A stretch of DNA of 64,000 nucleotides from Ceratodon purpureus (lineage: Eukaryota > Streptophyta > Bryopsida > Pseudoditrichales > Ditrichaceae), in NCBI GenBank assembly GCA_014871385.1, contig CM026428.1, forward strand, positions 8,972,772-9,036,771. The letters run 5' to 3'. Made by a program: the position numbers and the translations under genes. Of this stretch, positions 50,314 through 63,339 are shown piece after piece. The notes under the pieces were generated by a model. That model did not search any database. It saw nothing but the letters and a program-made list of their open reading frames with translations, and was not told the origin of the DNA. Position 1 is the first letter of the stretch; each line of letters begins with the position of its first letter.

Positions 50314-51921
50314 CTACACTGTTAGCGCTGGAGATGGAAGCCTGGTGTCATATAAACTGTAAGGATTCGGTCTATTCGATTTCCCTGAACGTGATCTAGG
50401 AAGATCGTCTACAAGAGTTACCGGTCTGCTCAATGAGTGCATGCTCGCTGAATTCATGCTCCCGAATCTTTCTCGCCGCCTGGATGAAGCGCGGGGGAGG
50501 TCGTACGACTTCCGCCCATTTGATTGTTCTCGGAATGTGCTCATGTCAGTAACAGGAGTCAATGGCTTGGGGGACACGGGAATATGGGAAATAGATGCCG
50601 AAGCGTATCGAGCGTGTAGCCGACGCATTGGCCTCTCAATGCTAACTCTGGCAAAGTCGGAGTTCCGTGGAGGGAGGCCGAGTTGGTAAGAGTCCGAGAG
50701 AGCCGCAACTCTTCGTGATGGAGACTGGAGAAAATTCGTGGGGTGAATCGCGGATGTTTGGAAGAGGGCCTCAAGTGACAATTTGGAGGCATTGCTGTCA
50801 GTATATTGCTCGCTCTCCGGCACCGAGTCGAAGCTTGGACGTACGCGTAGAGGACCGGAGTGGCCTTCCAGATCCCTCAGTGTCAAACCTGACGCACCGG
50901 TCTTACGGAGTGGGCCGGAGTGGCCGGCGTAGCCTTGCAGATCCGCCAGTGTCAAACCTGAAACACATGATTTATCAGAATTGCGCATTCGAGAACTGGA
51001 GCTAAACGAGGAAGTAAAACACTCTTCTTAGCTCCAACGTCAATCCGGTGCTTGCGTGACCAAACAGAGTATCCGAAACTTAAAGAGATAGAGAACCTTC
51101 CGCTAATGAGAACCTAACATATTATTCACAGCCACCGATGGCAGAAGTAATCTACACATTGCAGTTTGAATCGCTCAAGCAGTATCTCAACGCAACGCCA
51201 TTCTGCCATAGGCAAGCCCAGCCAGTACCTGGCCTCCGCCCAAGCAAGAATTGCCTAGGAACGATCGCACTACGGAGTTCGAAGCGATGACATCAGACTT
51301 CGTAAGAGATTCTCCAAGCAATGTCATTTCCTCTAGTTTTCCTCCTCTAAGACAATGGGGTTGTGGGACAGAAAGTCTACCGGTAAGGTTTAATGGTTGC
51401 ATGTAATGTATACCAGTAGGTTCTTCCTTCTGATGGTGGAACAGGAATTTTACCGGGCAGAAGGAGATTCTGAAGCTTCATCTAGCTGCAAGCCGCTGAT
51501 GTTCCAATTCATAAGTAGAATAAGAGAGACAGAGAAGGATCGTACCATTATGGCCGGTGATAACAGGCGTGAGATGCTTCCGCCCTGATTGCACCGATTC
51601 CTGCTCCAGCACTTCCCGACTGAACTTGGCGGATAGGTCAAGAATCTCCTGAGCTGAGACAGGGTGATCGTTTCGCAAGTTCCTTGAATTCGAGCGGCTG
51701 AAGGAATTTTCGTCGGATGTTATCCGGAAAGCTGAGGAATGGGCGACTGCGTTAACTTTTGAGCTATTGCCAAAGGTCACGCAACCCCTCACGTAGGTGT
51801 CACGGAGCACACGGAACAGATACAATGGCGACAACCGAGTCCACAGCTTCACTTTGCGAGTCCGAGCTATGGGCTTTGAGTCTTGCCTACCAAGTGTTCT
51901 TTCGCGCTTGACAATATCCAT
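50314..51921 (-). CDS. Uncharacterised plant protein, multi-exon (model incomplete)
   Basis: The first exon (51,921-51,546) starts MDIVKRERTLGR. It contains VKLWTRLSPLYLFRVLRDTY and VRGCVTFGNSSKV, a block I recall from small plant proteins of unknown function with a KLW.R..P..L...LRD.YV pattern. It then has SRSNSRNLRND and AQEILDLSAKFSREVLEQ, and ends at a GGTACG donor. The last exon (about 50,957-50,314) follows a TGTTTCAG acceptor and is Ser/Arg/Pro-rich, with the unit SGLTL.DL.G..GHSGPLR present twice. A middle exon near 51,400-51,250 (LEEMTLLGESLTKSDVIASN) is likely, but its borders could not be made to fit in phase. The two outer parts could belong to separate genes. The role and location of the product are unknown. 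Confidence 0.45.
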
Positions 51922-54866
51922 GGAGGACAACTTGACGAGTTCAATAACCGCTCGTCCTTCAGTCTTGCAGCTTCTATTCAACCATAAAGAACTGTCCTCA
52001 AGTCCCAACCATCTATTGGTATTGCAGCTCCTCTTTTACTGAGCGTTCCAACTCGCTAGCCAAATCAAATCTGACGGGGTCTTCTAAGGAAAGCATGCAC
52101 AAGAAATAACATCAAAGCGCTGAGGAAATCTTAAACCTTTTGCGTATTGCCTATACTCGGTGACGAGTACAGCTCCTGCACAAATCGCCCAAGGTTGCAT
52201 AGAAATTGGGAAAATCTATCGGCTCAGTTGAGAACTAACCACGCAGGCCGGATGAGCTGAACTTCACAGGACAGTGTCTAACTCGCAGACAACGACGACG
52301 AGGGTACGCCGGAAATCCGAAGAACATATAATCTGGTGCCGCGTCGAGAGCGTTGAATTGGGTCTATGAGGGGCTCGGCTCTGCTCAGAGTATTGGAGTT
52401 TCAGCTACATTAAGAAATGTAAGATCAATTCGAGGTCAATATGCACTCAAAGTCAGGGATACCGATCACCCCAATCGGAGCATTAAGAGCGGCGTCTATC
52501 GCGGGACTTATTTATATCCATCAACCGAAATAACGACCCAATTGCAGATTATAGACAGCAGAGAGACAGCACCGATGCGTGGATGAGCTTTGAGGTGAAT
52601 GCTGCGGATCTCTTTGCAAGGGGATTCTCGGCTATACGTCAACCCAGACAGACAGACAGACAGACAGACAGACGGCAGGGTCCTTCACTGTTCTCCTCGA
52701 GTGACGTGATGAGAGTGCACGCTATTGGCAAATCTCAACAGTGATGGAGAGTCCGCAGATTGATGGTAACAGGGAAAGTAACAGCAAGCAATGTCTAGTA
52801 ATCCGAATCTTCGAAGCTCAAGTATTCATCTGAAACTTCGGTGGAAGATGGTGTCAAACGCTAGCGAGACTAAGAAGTGCTCAGTTCTGTGTAAGATTCG
52901 GAGGCTTATCACAGATTCGCAGAAAAAGTAAAGCCCAAGATTGCGTCGTCTATCTGCCGTCTACTGCTCGTGCTGGTGGATTCCTGTAAGATTGACAACA
53001 AACGTAGTGTCGAAGTCGAATTCGACGCCTACTGCACGAACCGACGTCCAATTACGACGTCGAACAATACGTCACCGCAGCCAAGTTTTACAAAACAATC
53101 TTTCTTCAACCGTGTCCAATGAACACCAACAGAGGGGGAAAAATACTCAATGACTGATAACGGGGCAGAGCGTGGATAATAAATAAAAGAAGGCACCCAT
53201 GCAGCAGAGCCCACCCAAAAATTGTTTGCGTGCTCCAGCTAGGTTAGGTTTCGGAATTTGGGCTGCACTTCAACATGGGGATGAAGTGATCACTGGCAGA
53301 TTGAACGCAGAAAAGACTAAAGAAGATTAGATCAATTAATATATTGACGGTGGTGGCATTGTAGCAGCCACTGCCGCCTTACAGGGAATTGAATCCTTCA
53401 CGACCATCTAGTAATTCAGGCTTCAACTGAACCACCTCAACTCGGAATATTTATGATGACTCGGCAGCTTGACCTGGTTGCTTTTCACCAAATTTCGTCC
53501 TCAAAAATTGCATGTAGAGGACTTTTGTGTCCCACGGTGGGGCACTCCAAGTTCATACGTCTCAGTTTCCACGCCTTTGTTTGCTTTTAAATTAGTCTTA
53601 AATTCTGTCGTTTTAAGGAGGATTTTAGACACTTCGGCCTAGAAAGGGTGATAACAAGAAGATGAGCGACATAATATTGGGCACAGTAGGCGATGATTAT
53701 TCAACCGATTGAGAAAGAATATGAAGGCAACGTTGAATTTGCACCTGCCGGAATGAAAAAAGATTGCCGAATCCACCGGCCCTCTCACCAACTGGGGCGT
53801 CTCTTTTCCAGAGGAGAGAAATTCGTAATAGTTGGTGTGTTCAAAGACAGTGGTTGCAACTTTACCTTCAATTCACAGTTGGCAGCAGAAAACTTTCAAT
53901 CGGCGTCCAGGTATTCATACACGTAACTATACTTCATGGTTTGCATCAGCTTTCATGTCCTTCACCATTCAGCTGCTGTTTGTTGGGCTATCATTTTCCT
54001 GGAACACATTGGACTAGTGAAAACCATGAGCTGGGCTAAATTTTGAGGATGTAGTGTGTTTGCAAATGCTTCTAGCGGTTAAAGTAGATATGTACAGATT
54101 CTGAGATCTGTACAAGCTCATAGATATCTCTCTCTTTGAAATGGAGGTTTCTTTTCATTCATTCCCAGAAACAATTTATAATAAGAAGTCAACACAGTCC
54201 ATACAATGGGGTTCATTTCTCAATTTTTGACTTCCTTCAAGAAAACGAATTCCCGGAAGAGGAAACAGTGGTATGAATGTGATTTGTTGGATTCGGGTGG
54301 GTAACCAATTGTGGGCAGGAATTGAACCATATTTTCAACGTTCCCGGTATCTCAGGGGCACACAAAAGTCTAACAATAAGCATCTAAAGTTAATCAGTGT
54401 ACAGCAGGTTTCTTCAAAATTCCCTAATTCCTGTTAATTTGAGATTTGAAAACTATCTCTGATTAACCCAGTGTGAACGGTAAGCCAAGCTGGCAAAAAT
54501 TATGGTTACAGTAGATATTGGGTCCAACCTGGGGCCAAGAACTCCACCCGACTGACATTGACTTTTGATTTCTGAAGGTGTGAACGATGTTCTTGGTATG
54601 CGACAAATGACCCTCAAGAGCTAGTAGCTTTGTGGGAATATAGTTTTTTTTAAAGGCTAAGCGTCTAAAACCAATTATGATATCCACAGTGTTCTTTTCT
54701 TGAAACCCATCTTAAAAAGATATTACATCCTTTTATTATTTTTTAGATTTATTATATAAATAAATAACATGAAATCTTAGAAATTTGAATTAGATTCTTT
54801 GAATAGCACAAAATTCTTGTATGTAATATCAAAAAAAATTGATAAGCCATGTAAGTCATTTGATCC
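51922..54866. other. Upstream region of the unknown gene, no further gene recognised
   Basis: The composition is gene-like up to about 54.3 kb, then becomes AT-rich. Short frames on both strands (for example 52,353-52,586 and 53,693-53,926) have no motifs. The region probably contains the promoter and leader of the minus-strand gene and untranslated or non-coding transcript sequence. A GACA microsatellite lies at about 52,645-52,673. Confidence 0.4.
52645..52673. repeat. (GACA)n microsatellite
   Basis: About seven uninterrupted CAGA/GACA tetranucleotide units are seen directly. Confidence 0.95.
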
Positions 54867-55134
54867 TTAACCCCTAACTATCCTTAAAACCCAAAATGGG
54901 TTTTAGTGGTTTCCGAAGGGGAAAAATTCAGCCAACTTTGACCATTATGATATCACACATGCAAAAAAATCAACGGTTCAAATTTGGTACATAAGTAGAA
55001 CTTCAAGTTAACTTTGAGATCCTACGGTTGGATTTTCTAAATAATTCTTAGATTGAGCTTTTTAGGGCCTGTAGTAGAAGAAGGTCAAATTTTGTGATTT
55101 AGGCACTTTTGCATCAAGGAAATTTAGGGGTTAA
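54867..55134. mobile_element. TTAA-flanked TIR element, copy G
   Basis: The left end TTAA-CCCCTAACTATCC and right end AATTTAGGGG-TTAA give a shorter match to the family ends. The 268-bp interior has CAACGGTTCAAATTTGGTAC and CCTACGGTTGGATTTTC, the two internal blocks seen in copies B, D and F. This is the only member found on the right side of the gene island. Confidence 0.6.
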
Positions 55135-58100
55135 CTTTTGACCAAACCGCTAATAAGTTTGAAAACTTCAAAGTTGAAGAATAAAGATGTACAATACGTC
55201 TTTGTTTACAACATATTCTAGGATTTTTTAATTTTGATTTAAATGACACATCTTATTAATAAAATCACATAAGACTTACTTAACAAAGCACAAGATAAAA
55301 TATTGAATGAATGAAATCAAAAAAAAATTGTGTATATTATTTAACTAGTCTATGTATAATCATCAATCTTTATATTCATGGGTAGGATTCAAATCCTCAT
55401 CCTTCTAAGTTTGACTATTTCTCACAAAAATCACTCTAAAACTATTGTTTCTCAAATCAAAAGTAAACAAACCAAAATATAGCTTTCTTTGCATATTAAA
55501 TTGTAGAATTTTTCCTAAGACTACAAAAAGATCATATTTAGAAGAACTCATTAAATTTGTCCGCATTGATCAAAGAAGATCAAAAGACGTTGATTTCTCT
55601 CTGTAGCAATTTTTTGCAATATATTAAATCTAAATTTGTACTTCTATGATGTGCGTGATGTTAGTTTCTTTTACACCAAATTTAGGTAGCAAAGGGATAT
55701 AGCATTATGAACAAAATTATGGAAGGAATGTGAATCTATGTTATTGATGATTTTCATTTTTTAAAAACATGCTTTTTATAGAATTTATATCCATATGATC
55801 CAAGAAAATGTTTATGTCTATTTAAGAACCAATAATAAACAAAAAAAATATTATTTTTATGTAATAAAGAATTTTCTTTTATATCATAACCGAAGAAAGT
55901 GAGAAAACTTTGCCCTCTATAAAATGATATTTTTCCACTATATTTTGACAAACTTAAAAGTGGTAGAGAGATGTAGCAAAATTCTTAGAGTCACTCGTTT
56001 TCAAGGAAAAACAACTTAAGATAGCATAATTTTATCTTTTAGGAAAACAATGAAATTAAAATATTTTTTCATAGAAACACTTGTAATTTTCTATGTCCAC
56101 AATGTTATTCAAAATGTTACATTCAAAATTAACATTGTAGAAACCTTGCCAAAATCTAAAATGTTTGCCACAAAAATAATAAGTCCTATACTGGTTTTTC
56201 AAAACTTAATTAGTTGATAATTTGAATCAATATGATAATAGACTAGAAATGAATGTTTGACCAAAAAAAATTAATCTTTTCCTTGAATTCTTAATTACAC
56301 TTCACAATGAAAAATTCAAATTGCTATTTTAATAAAAAGAGGAAATGAAAATAAAACGATCTTATAAGTAGGCTTTCTTAAGAGCATTTCTGGAATTAAA
56401 ACAATTAAAAAATTTTGTGAATCATTTTAAGATGAAGAGTCAAATTACTCATCATCATGTCATCCAAGCGCCTATTGGTTTCGCCTAAGATTTTCTTTAT
56501 GTGAATTTACGGTGCTCAAGATCTAAGGCTTAACTTCAAATTTTAGCTTTATGCTAGACATTCTCCTTTTCATTAGCTAAAATTAAAATATGAAGTTGGT
56601 AGTATTGGCAAAACTAGAATTATCCAATCTCTATGCGGAGAGCTAGTGGCAATAATTAACAATACCGAGAAACACTTATCAATTTGAATTTTCATGATCC
56701 TTAAAATGCTCAAAGTTTATTTAAAGATAAAATAAAAATAAATAAAATCACATATCATTATATAGTATCACTTTGAAGACTGCTTTAGAGATGATGTACT
56801 ATGCAAATGAAAACGGCAAGACTTTGAATTTTAAATCCTATTTTTACATTTAAATTCAATAATCCTATCATCAAGATTTTATTAAACATATTTAATTTTT
56901 TACTTAAGATTCCTTCTTAATTAATTAACAAAAAATATATATCACTTCTTTGAATTTTATTTGTTGCTATGAAATTGTAATGAGATACTCTTGATATGAT
57001 GATTTTTGAAATTTATTTGTAGTGAAATCTATGACATCATTTTTTCAAGATAGTTTTTGAATTAAAGGCAATGCAATTTTGGCATTATCAAAATTGAATG
57101 TCAAGTTGTAGATGTGATAAAAACAGCATGCATCTTCTTTAAATATTGCAATAGAATGAGGTCTAAAACTTTGTTGTATTTACAATTATGTGTTTTGTAG
57201 TGAAAAACTCATGAAATATTAAAATCTGTATGATTCTTTTAGAAATAAGCACAAAAATCTTTCAACTATATACCGATACCCCTTTAGGCCTCAGATTTAA
57301 TTATCCTTTTTCCAGTGGCCATCGGGTTAGTGAATAGAGTGAACACACACTATATTCACGTTGGCCCCTTTCGGATCGGAGTTCTACTTCATCTTCTTGA
57401 ACTATATCTAGTTTGGTGTTAAAATTATATTTGCATTTCAAGATCTTTCATACACTTTTTAAACTCTATGTATGGCAATTAATAATTCTTAAAGGACCTT
57501 ATTCACCTCCATTTTTGTGTAATTGCAAAACTCTATTATAAGATGTAAGCAAAAGAAAAAATTACAAGATGATGTTAGATATAACTTGTTGATCATAAAA
57601 TACACATGCTATCTAAAGAATTTGTACTATGATCTATATCACTAATTCCTATTTATATTTTTTATCAAAACTAAATTTCAAAATGTTCCTTCAAATTCAA
57701 TAACACAAATTTTTATTGGCTACAAAAAGATAAAATCTCTTGTGATGGATTGAGATAAGACACTTCAAAATCAATGAACTTTCGATAAGTTTAAATTTCA
57801 TTCTTTCATGATTTCTTTAAAAGCTCATTTTAAATCAAAATCTTAAGGATGTCTTGTAGAACTCTCCAAAATGAAACGAAGAATACACCATTTACTAATC
57901 ACTCCTTTCAATCTAAATTTCACATTTGCGCAAAGCAAAAAGAACAAAATATTCTAATACCTAATGAAGCTCTGTAGAAATATTCAACTTGATCGATCAC
58001 TAACATTCATCTTGAACACTCTTGTAAGAGTCTCAACCCTCATAAGGCCCATAACAACTAGCCGTGGGCTACATTTCAGCCATAAGAGATGAGTATTCCC

Positions 58101-58427
58101 GTCAGGGTTCTAATTCCGTAGCCTATCAATGCACCAATATCCAAGCAGACTTCACCTGACTACCACACTTAGAAGATTGTATAAAAACCTATCATGATCT
58201 CCATGCAAGAATCGTTGTATTGCATATACCTACTCATGGAAATAGTGGTCTACAATATTGCACTTCAAATATTCATGAAAATTAGATAAATTTCCAAAAA
58301 ATATTAAAAAAATCCGAATTGTGATTTTTGACCTAACATCTATTTGTATAAATTTTATCCCCATAGTTTTCTAAATCCCAAATATGCTGAATGGCTTAAA
58401 TTGACGGGAATACCCATCTTTACCTTA
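55135..58427. other. AT-rich gene-free stretch
   Basis: About 3.3 kb of AT-rich DNA without recognisable genes. A fragment at about 57,320-57,420 (GAACACACACTATATTCACG, then TTGGCCCC) resembles the 3' part of the SINE-like repeat at 14,480-14,810. A block near 58,030-58,150 contains CAGGGTTCTAATTCC, a weak B-box-like match. Confidence 0.45.
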
Positions 58428-58691
58428 GAGCATCCCCAGTAAGGCCTGAACCGTAAACCTGTAATCGGAACGATGTAGAAAGACGTGAATTGCGGTTCAG
58501 GCCAAGCCTGTATTCGAGCTTGTAAGTCTGTAATTTACAGGTCAAAACCTCATTTTGGAAGGTTTTTTGGGGCAAACCCGTAAATCTGAAAACGGTTTTG
58601 GAATGTTTTGCTTCGGAAAGGCACTCAGGTTTGGGAGAACGACGTTCTCATAATTACAGGCTTACAGGTTTACAGCTCACTGGGGATGCTC
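58428..58691. mobile_element. MITE-like element with GAGCATCCCCAGT ends
   Basis: It begins GAGCATCCCCAGT and ends with the inverse, ACTGGGGATGCTC, and further matched blocks (CCGTAAACCTGTAA versus TTACAGGTTTACAG) extend the inverted repeat to about 35 bp. The flanking triplets are TTA on the left and GTA on the right, so a worn 3-bp duplication of the PIF/Harbinger type is possible, though not certain. The 264-bp interior is full of CTGTAA and TTACAG repeats and encodes nothing. Confidence 0.75.
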
Positions 58692-58983
58692 GTACAGGAA
58701 CTCTAAACTTTCAAAAGAAAACGCAAACGTAAACGAAAACAAAAAAGCAAAAGCTAACGCAAAAGTCCGATCCGGGCAAGCAGCAGTTAGGTTGCGAAGC
58801 GACGGCCGAGCGTCGCCTCTGTTTCGAAATAAAGTCGACCCTTGTCCGCATTGAAATTATATTTTCACGCACTGCAGTCCAGTTCAGGGAGTCGCTTAGG
58901 TTTCTCGAGTTTCCGCACTTGTGGGTTGGGATTTTCCAGATGTGTGTTTTGCGTCGGGTTTTTGTGTCGCGTTTCCAGTTGAT

Positions 58984-59099
58984 GATGATAAATCCTTAGG
59001 CTTGTTTCTCAAACATTCGCAGTGGCCGCCTAAAGCTTTCGCCCTGCCGGGCTCGAGAGCTGATGCAGCTTCCAAACCTTCCTTGGATATCTGAGACTT
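58984..59099 (-). repeat. Direct repeat, copy 1 (possible duplicated exon)
   Basis: About 116 bp are repeated at 59,431-59,546, 447 bp away, with only about four or five changes. The reading frame is kept open on the minus strand in both copies. Confidence 0.9.
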
Positions 59100-59430
59100 A
59101 TCTTTTCTTTGGGGTGGCATGGGTGGAGAGGAGGACACTTTCCCCGAATGATCGACGCTGATTCGAACTGTGCTAATTCGCTCGAAAGAGCCAAGCCAGA
59201 AAGACTGATCCTTCATGCTGTTCATCACTTTTAGGGTTTGCGTGGAGTGAGTGTCTTTTGGTCGTGTTCGTGGTGATGACAAGTAAATTACGTCAAGCTC
59301 AACAGACTTGATACGGGGACAGAAACATAGTTTCGCATCCCATATGATAGTTAACCCGCTGATCTGAGCGAACAAATTGTGTCATGTTGTAGGGTTAGGG
59401 TTAAGTTGGTGTGTATTGCCAGGAGTCGGA

Positions 59431-59546
59431 GATGATAAAACTCTAGGCTTGTTTCTCAAACATTCGCAGTGGCCGCCTAAAGCTTTCGCCCTGCCGGGCT
59501 TGAGAGCTGATGCAGCTTCCAAACCTTCCTTGGATATCTGAGACTT
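59431..59546 (-). repeat. Direct repeat, copy 2 (possible duplicated exon)
   Basis: This copy matches 58,984-59,099 closely. The minus-strand translation differs mainly by one Glu/Lys exchange and at the end of the unit. An acceptor-like TCTCAG stands at the same place in both copies. Confidence 0.9.
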
Positions 59547-59782
59547 TCTGGCATACATATATGTTGTAGGATGTGGTGTGGAGGCTGTGATTAGAAAACT
59601 ATCCGCGCTTCTGAGGGGCAACCCGGTGAAGCATACAGATAACATGGTTGAATTTCTTTAGATGAGCCTTTACTTTTTTTGTGGGATGGTAAGACGGTGA
59701 AACTGCATTGATGATTCGATAATCCCAGCTCGCTTTTAGCTTCCGAAAGGAAGCGTTGAAGAGAAATCATCGTTTCCAACAC

Positions 59783-60792
59783 TAAATAATCCTGAGCAGT
59801 TTTCTTTCGGGTTTGTTCGAGATGCGTGCTAGGTTATGAGGCAATCTGACTAGAGTCACTCGTGTGCTTGAATGCGGTAGCACATATGAGCGCTGAAAGT
59901 TGCCGAGAGTGAGGGTCATAGGCAGCTGTTCTACCTGGCCCTGAAGAATCTACCTGGGCAGGAGGAAGCTTCGATGAACAGTTGAATAATTTTGAATGAA
60001 GATTGTGAATATGTTGCGAGGCGGGGAAGTTGTGGGTGATGATGATATCATTCGTTGCTGAGAGTTTCTGATTTTGGCCATGCCAACTGTTGAGACATTC
60101 ATAGATATCTGAGCTCAGACAGATGACTAGAGTGTCGTAGGACGTGCAGTTAGTGGTGTAGGGTTGAAGTGGCGATGGCGCAGTCCCTATGATTATCCCA
60201 TATTAGCTCTATCCGAAACAAAACGATGTGGAAGACAATGGATCGACTATATGAGGGATCTGTCGCCATGTTGAAGCACTCCTCAGATTGGGCAGGGCTC
60301 ATTCGACTGAGAACCCAGTCTTATGAAACTTTGTACTGACGAAAACACGTTAACCCACATCACTACAAAACAAATTCCACTGTCGATTTGCTGGAACCGA
60401 ACAAACAGGTGGCCTTAACTTAATTTTGATTAGTAATGTCGTGTCCATGTAGATGTAGTTACCACAACGATTACCTCAGCAACCTTGGATGATAAAACAC
60501 AGCCGAGAGAATTTCAAAAATTGTTCAGCTGATAAGCTGTCTCACTACATTTCGAATTTTGAAACTGCGAGTATACTTGATTGCTTTTAATCTTCAGGTC
60601 GGGCGAGAAATCGTCGCATAAGTGGGGACGAGTTCCAGAGTTAATTGGACATGAGTATGTTGAAAATTCGTTAGGAGATTCATGTGCAGGATTCGAGAGA
60701 TGTCTTTGGTGAAGTGTCGAAGGGTTCGGAGAAGTTTTACAGCACGCGACGTTAGAACCTGAAATATTCGGCAGAAGGACTGAGAATTGAGT
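59783..60792. other. Gene-like composition, nothing recognised
   Basis: About 1 kb of moderate G+C without open frames of note, transposon ends or RNA genes that I can identify. It may be an upstream region or non-coding exon sequence of the possible gene at 59 kb. Confidence 0.35.
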
Positions 60793-61110
60793 TAAGGTAT
60801 AATGCTCTTAAACCGTCCGAATAAGCGATTCAGCATTGTTGTCGACTTCGTGTCTATTATTTGAAATTTTTCTTGGATGCGGAAACAGGAGGGAGAGTGA
60901 GTGCAAAAATTTCCACAATTAAATAGCAAAAGCTGAATTTGCTAGAAATTTCTGAAGTCAAAAGTGTACATGACCTTAAACCGACCACTTACTCAAATGT
61001 ACAAATGAGGTACATCTGTTTTCTAAAATCTAGGAATTAGGCTAGATTGGTTTTGGGAAATCTACTGGTTGGTTTTGGGGTGCCGGACGGTTTAAGAGCA
61101 TTGTACCTTA
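60793..61110. mobile_element. MITE-like element with 27-bp inverted repeats
   Basis: The left end TAAGGTA-T-AATGCTCTTAAACCGTCCG is mirrored at 61,084-61,110 with one mismatch in 27. The 318-bp body is non-coding. If the TIR begins at GGTA, the flanks are TTAA on the left and TTAC on the right, close to but not a perfect duplication, so the superfamily is left open. Confidence 0.75.
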
Positions 61111-63339
61111 CTTTGAAAGGTTGTATGTCAATATCCAGCAGTTCTCAATTTAAAATATTAACAAAGAACCATGCGCTTGAAATTATATCCTTGATACTAA
61201 ATCAAACTCAACGAATCAGTTAACCATGCTTAATTTCAATATAACAGGTCAGAAGATCTAGTAGTGTTCTCATAAGGCATCATTTACAGGATCACTTTCC
61301 CAGATCGTCTGTGCAGATGTTTGATGATTTCATTGTATAGGGTTATGAATTTTTTTTTGGGGACAGTTTCAAGGCAATGATGTTAGTTACTTGTATTAAA
61401 AATCTGACAAGATAGGAAAGGGATGTAGCAAAAAAATTGGGGTTACCCCTTGTGGAGTTTTAATGACTATTATGAGCAAAACGTTTTTTCTAGAGATTAT
61501 ACTCAATCAATATGACAACCATTAAGTCCTTGTGTGTCACTTTTACATCGACCTATTTGATTTTGATGGTGTATGTACACTTATCTAGAGTATATGGACG
61601 CCAAATCCAATTTGAAAATTCAACAACTAATATCACTAATAAAAATATAGTTGATGATAATCCAATACGTCATTCAATATGTTTTTATTTTCCAGCTTCT
61701 TATGCCAAATTTTGAGTCCAAAAAGATCTTCAATCAAGTGCATATTCAAAATCGAACATGTAAAAGTTTTGAGAAACATGTTACTCTTGACCAACTTTGA
61801 AACGCTCCCAAACATTGAATTTCTCGTTTTCATGCATGAAAAATTTGGAACAAAATCATCTTTATGTTGATTACATGAGTGCCAAATCCAGCCAGCCCTG
61901 CTCAGTCCAGCCCTTTAACTTTAATTGTGCATTGTTGTTGCATCTCCGCAAATGTGGGCCGGAACAAATAATGAGTATAAAATTATCAATTGAGTCGAGA
62001 GAAGGGATATTACTTAGGTTGACATCCCTCAAGAACTAACTAGCATTCCAAGCAACCCCTATCAAATAACTATGTTGAATTGGCATTTTATACATAATTG
62101 GCCCTTTACTCCTTCGTAGCCGCCTGCGTCGTCGAACCGCTTTTTTTGTCTTTCTATGGAGACTTGATTGTTTTTCAAACCGCTTTTTTTGTCTTTCTAT
62201 GGAGACTTGATTGTTTTTGACATAGATAGTACCTTCCAGATTTAAGAAACTTTGTCTTTGTAATACTGAAGAAGATATTGACACATGGTGCAACTTTGCC
62301 TCACCATTAGATGCAGAATTGTTCAATTCATTTACTATTTCTTCATCAAATGAACTATATATCATTTTGAGAAAGAAACCCTATAGAGACCTCTATGTAA
62401 ATATAGAATTTCATGCAAACTTGCTAAATATTATATGCAATATGGTAACAAATAATAACTAAATAGTGTCAAATCCTTGATCGTAAGTGAAGAGATTATC
62501 AGGGTATAAGCAACAGTTATCAATGGCCTCTGGAGGACCTTTTTCACAACAATACTTGATATTCCCATCATTTACACAACAAAATTCCCAAGGTAAATAT
62601 GATCAGGCCCATCATACTTAAGGCCTAAGTCATTATTTATTGTAGTTGATGGTAATTTAAAATACAAAAACGACAAATAAGAGTGGTAATGAAACAAACT
62701 TGTGTGAAATAATAAAAATAAAGAAATCTTGGTGATCAAGTTGATAAGTTGTAGGTAGCCAAGGCCAAGTGCATGGGAGAAATCCACTTCAAAGATACAT
62801 TTTTCTCCATCCTCAAGGTGCACAATGTACAGACTATTTTCCTTGTCCAAGATGTACATACTTTTAGACTGTACATGAGATCTAATTACACCAATCATTT
62901 TCAATAAACACGTAAATAAGGCTACATTCACAAATTGCAATATATTTAAATAATTATTTTTTCGTTTCAACTTGTTTGGCCAATGTTGAATACACTAGTA
63001 TGGTCTTTTGAAATTGTTGTTGTTTTGAATGTTAAAAGTGAAAATTATTTATGCCTCTAATCTTATCATTTTTTAACTCAATTTATACATGTTATAAGCA
63101 TCGCATTTTTTTTGAAGTCTAAGGAACCTTGAAGAATTAAAGAGTTTGATATTCAAAACTCTTTACTCAAATATCTTGAAAGTGTCTCTATGTCACATTC
63201 CTCGTCTTATTTAGAAATTTAGATGTATTTTAAGATAATTTATTTTGAATCTATATTTAAAATAAACATTTGATATCTTTAACTTATATTATTACATTTG
63301 ACATAATGTAGGTGATATATATATTTTGTCCATGAAAAA
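61111..63339. other. AT-rich stretch with open frames of unknown nature
   Basis: Two minus-strand frames, 62,365-62,036 and 62,970-62,572, are longer than their surroundings would predict. The first contains a very basic run (RKTKKAVRRRRRLRRSKG). Neither matches a family I know. A 41-bp tandem duplication (AACCGCTTTTTTTGTCTTTC...) lies at 62,138-62,219. The region borders the Helitron gene fragment and may be part of a larger element. Confidence 0.35.
62138..62219. repeat. Tandem duplication, period 41 bp
   Basis: AACCGCTTTTTTTGTCTTTC and the next 21 bases occur twice in direct succession with no or almost no change, so the duplication is young. Confidence 0.9.

Larger units (their letters stand above)
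58692..59782 (-). other. Possible minus-strand gene with a duplicated exon, function unknown
   Basis: Open frames at 59,375-58,896 and 59,645-59,382 share a nearly identical stretch encoding SQISKEGLEAASAL and PGRAKALGGHCECLRNKP. A third open frame (59,782-59,591; LETMISLQRFLSEAKSELGL) lies just upstream. The composition is gene-like compared with the flanks. No domain is recognised, the joins between frames are uncertain, and the whole could be an old gene fragment or part of a transposon. Confidence 0.35.
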
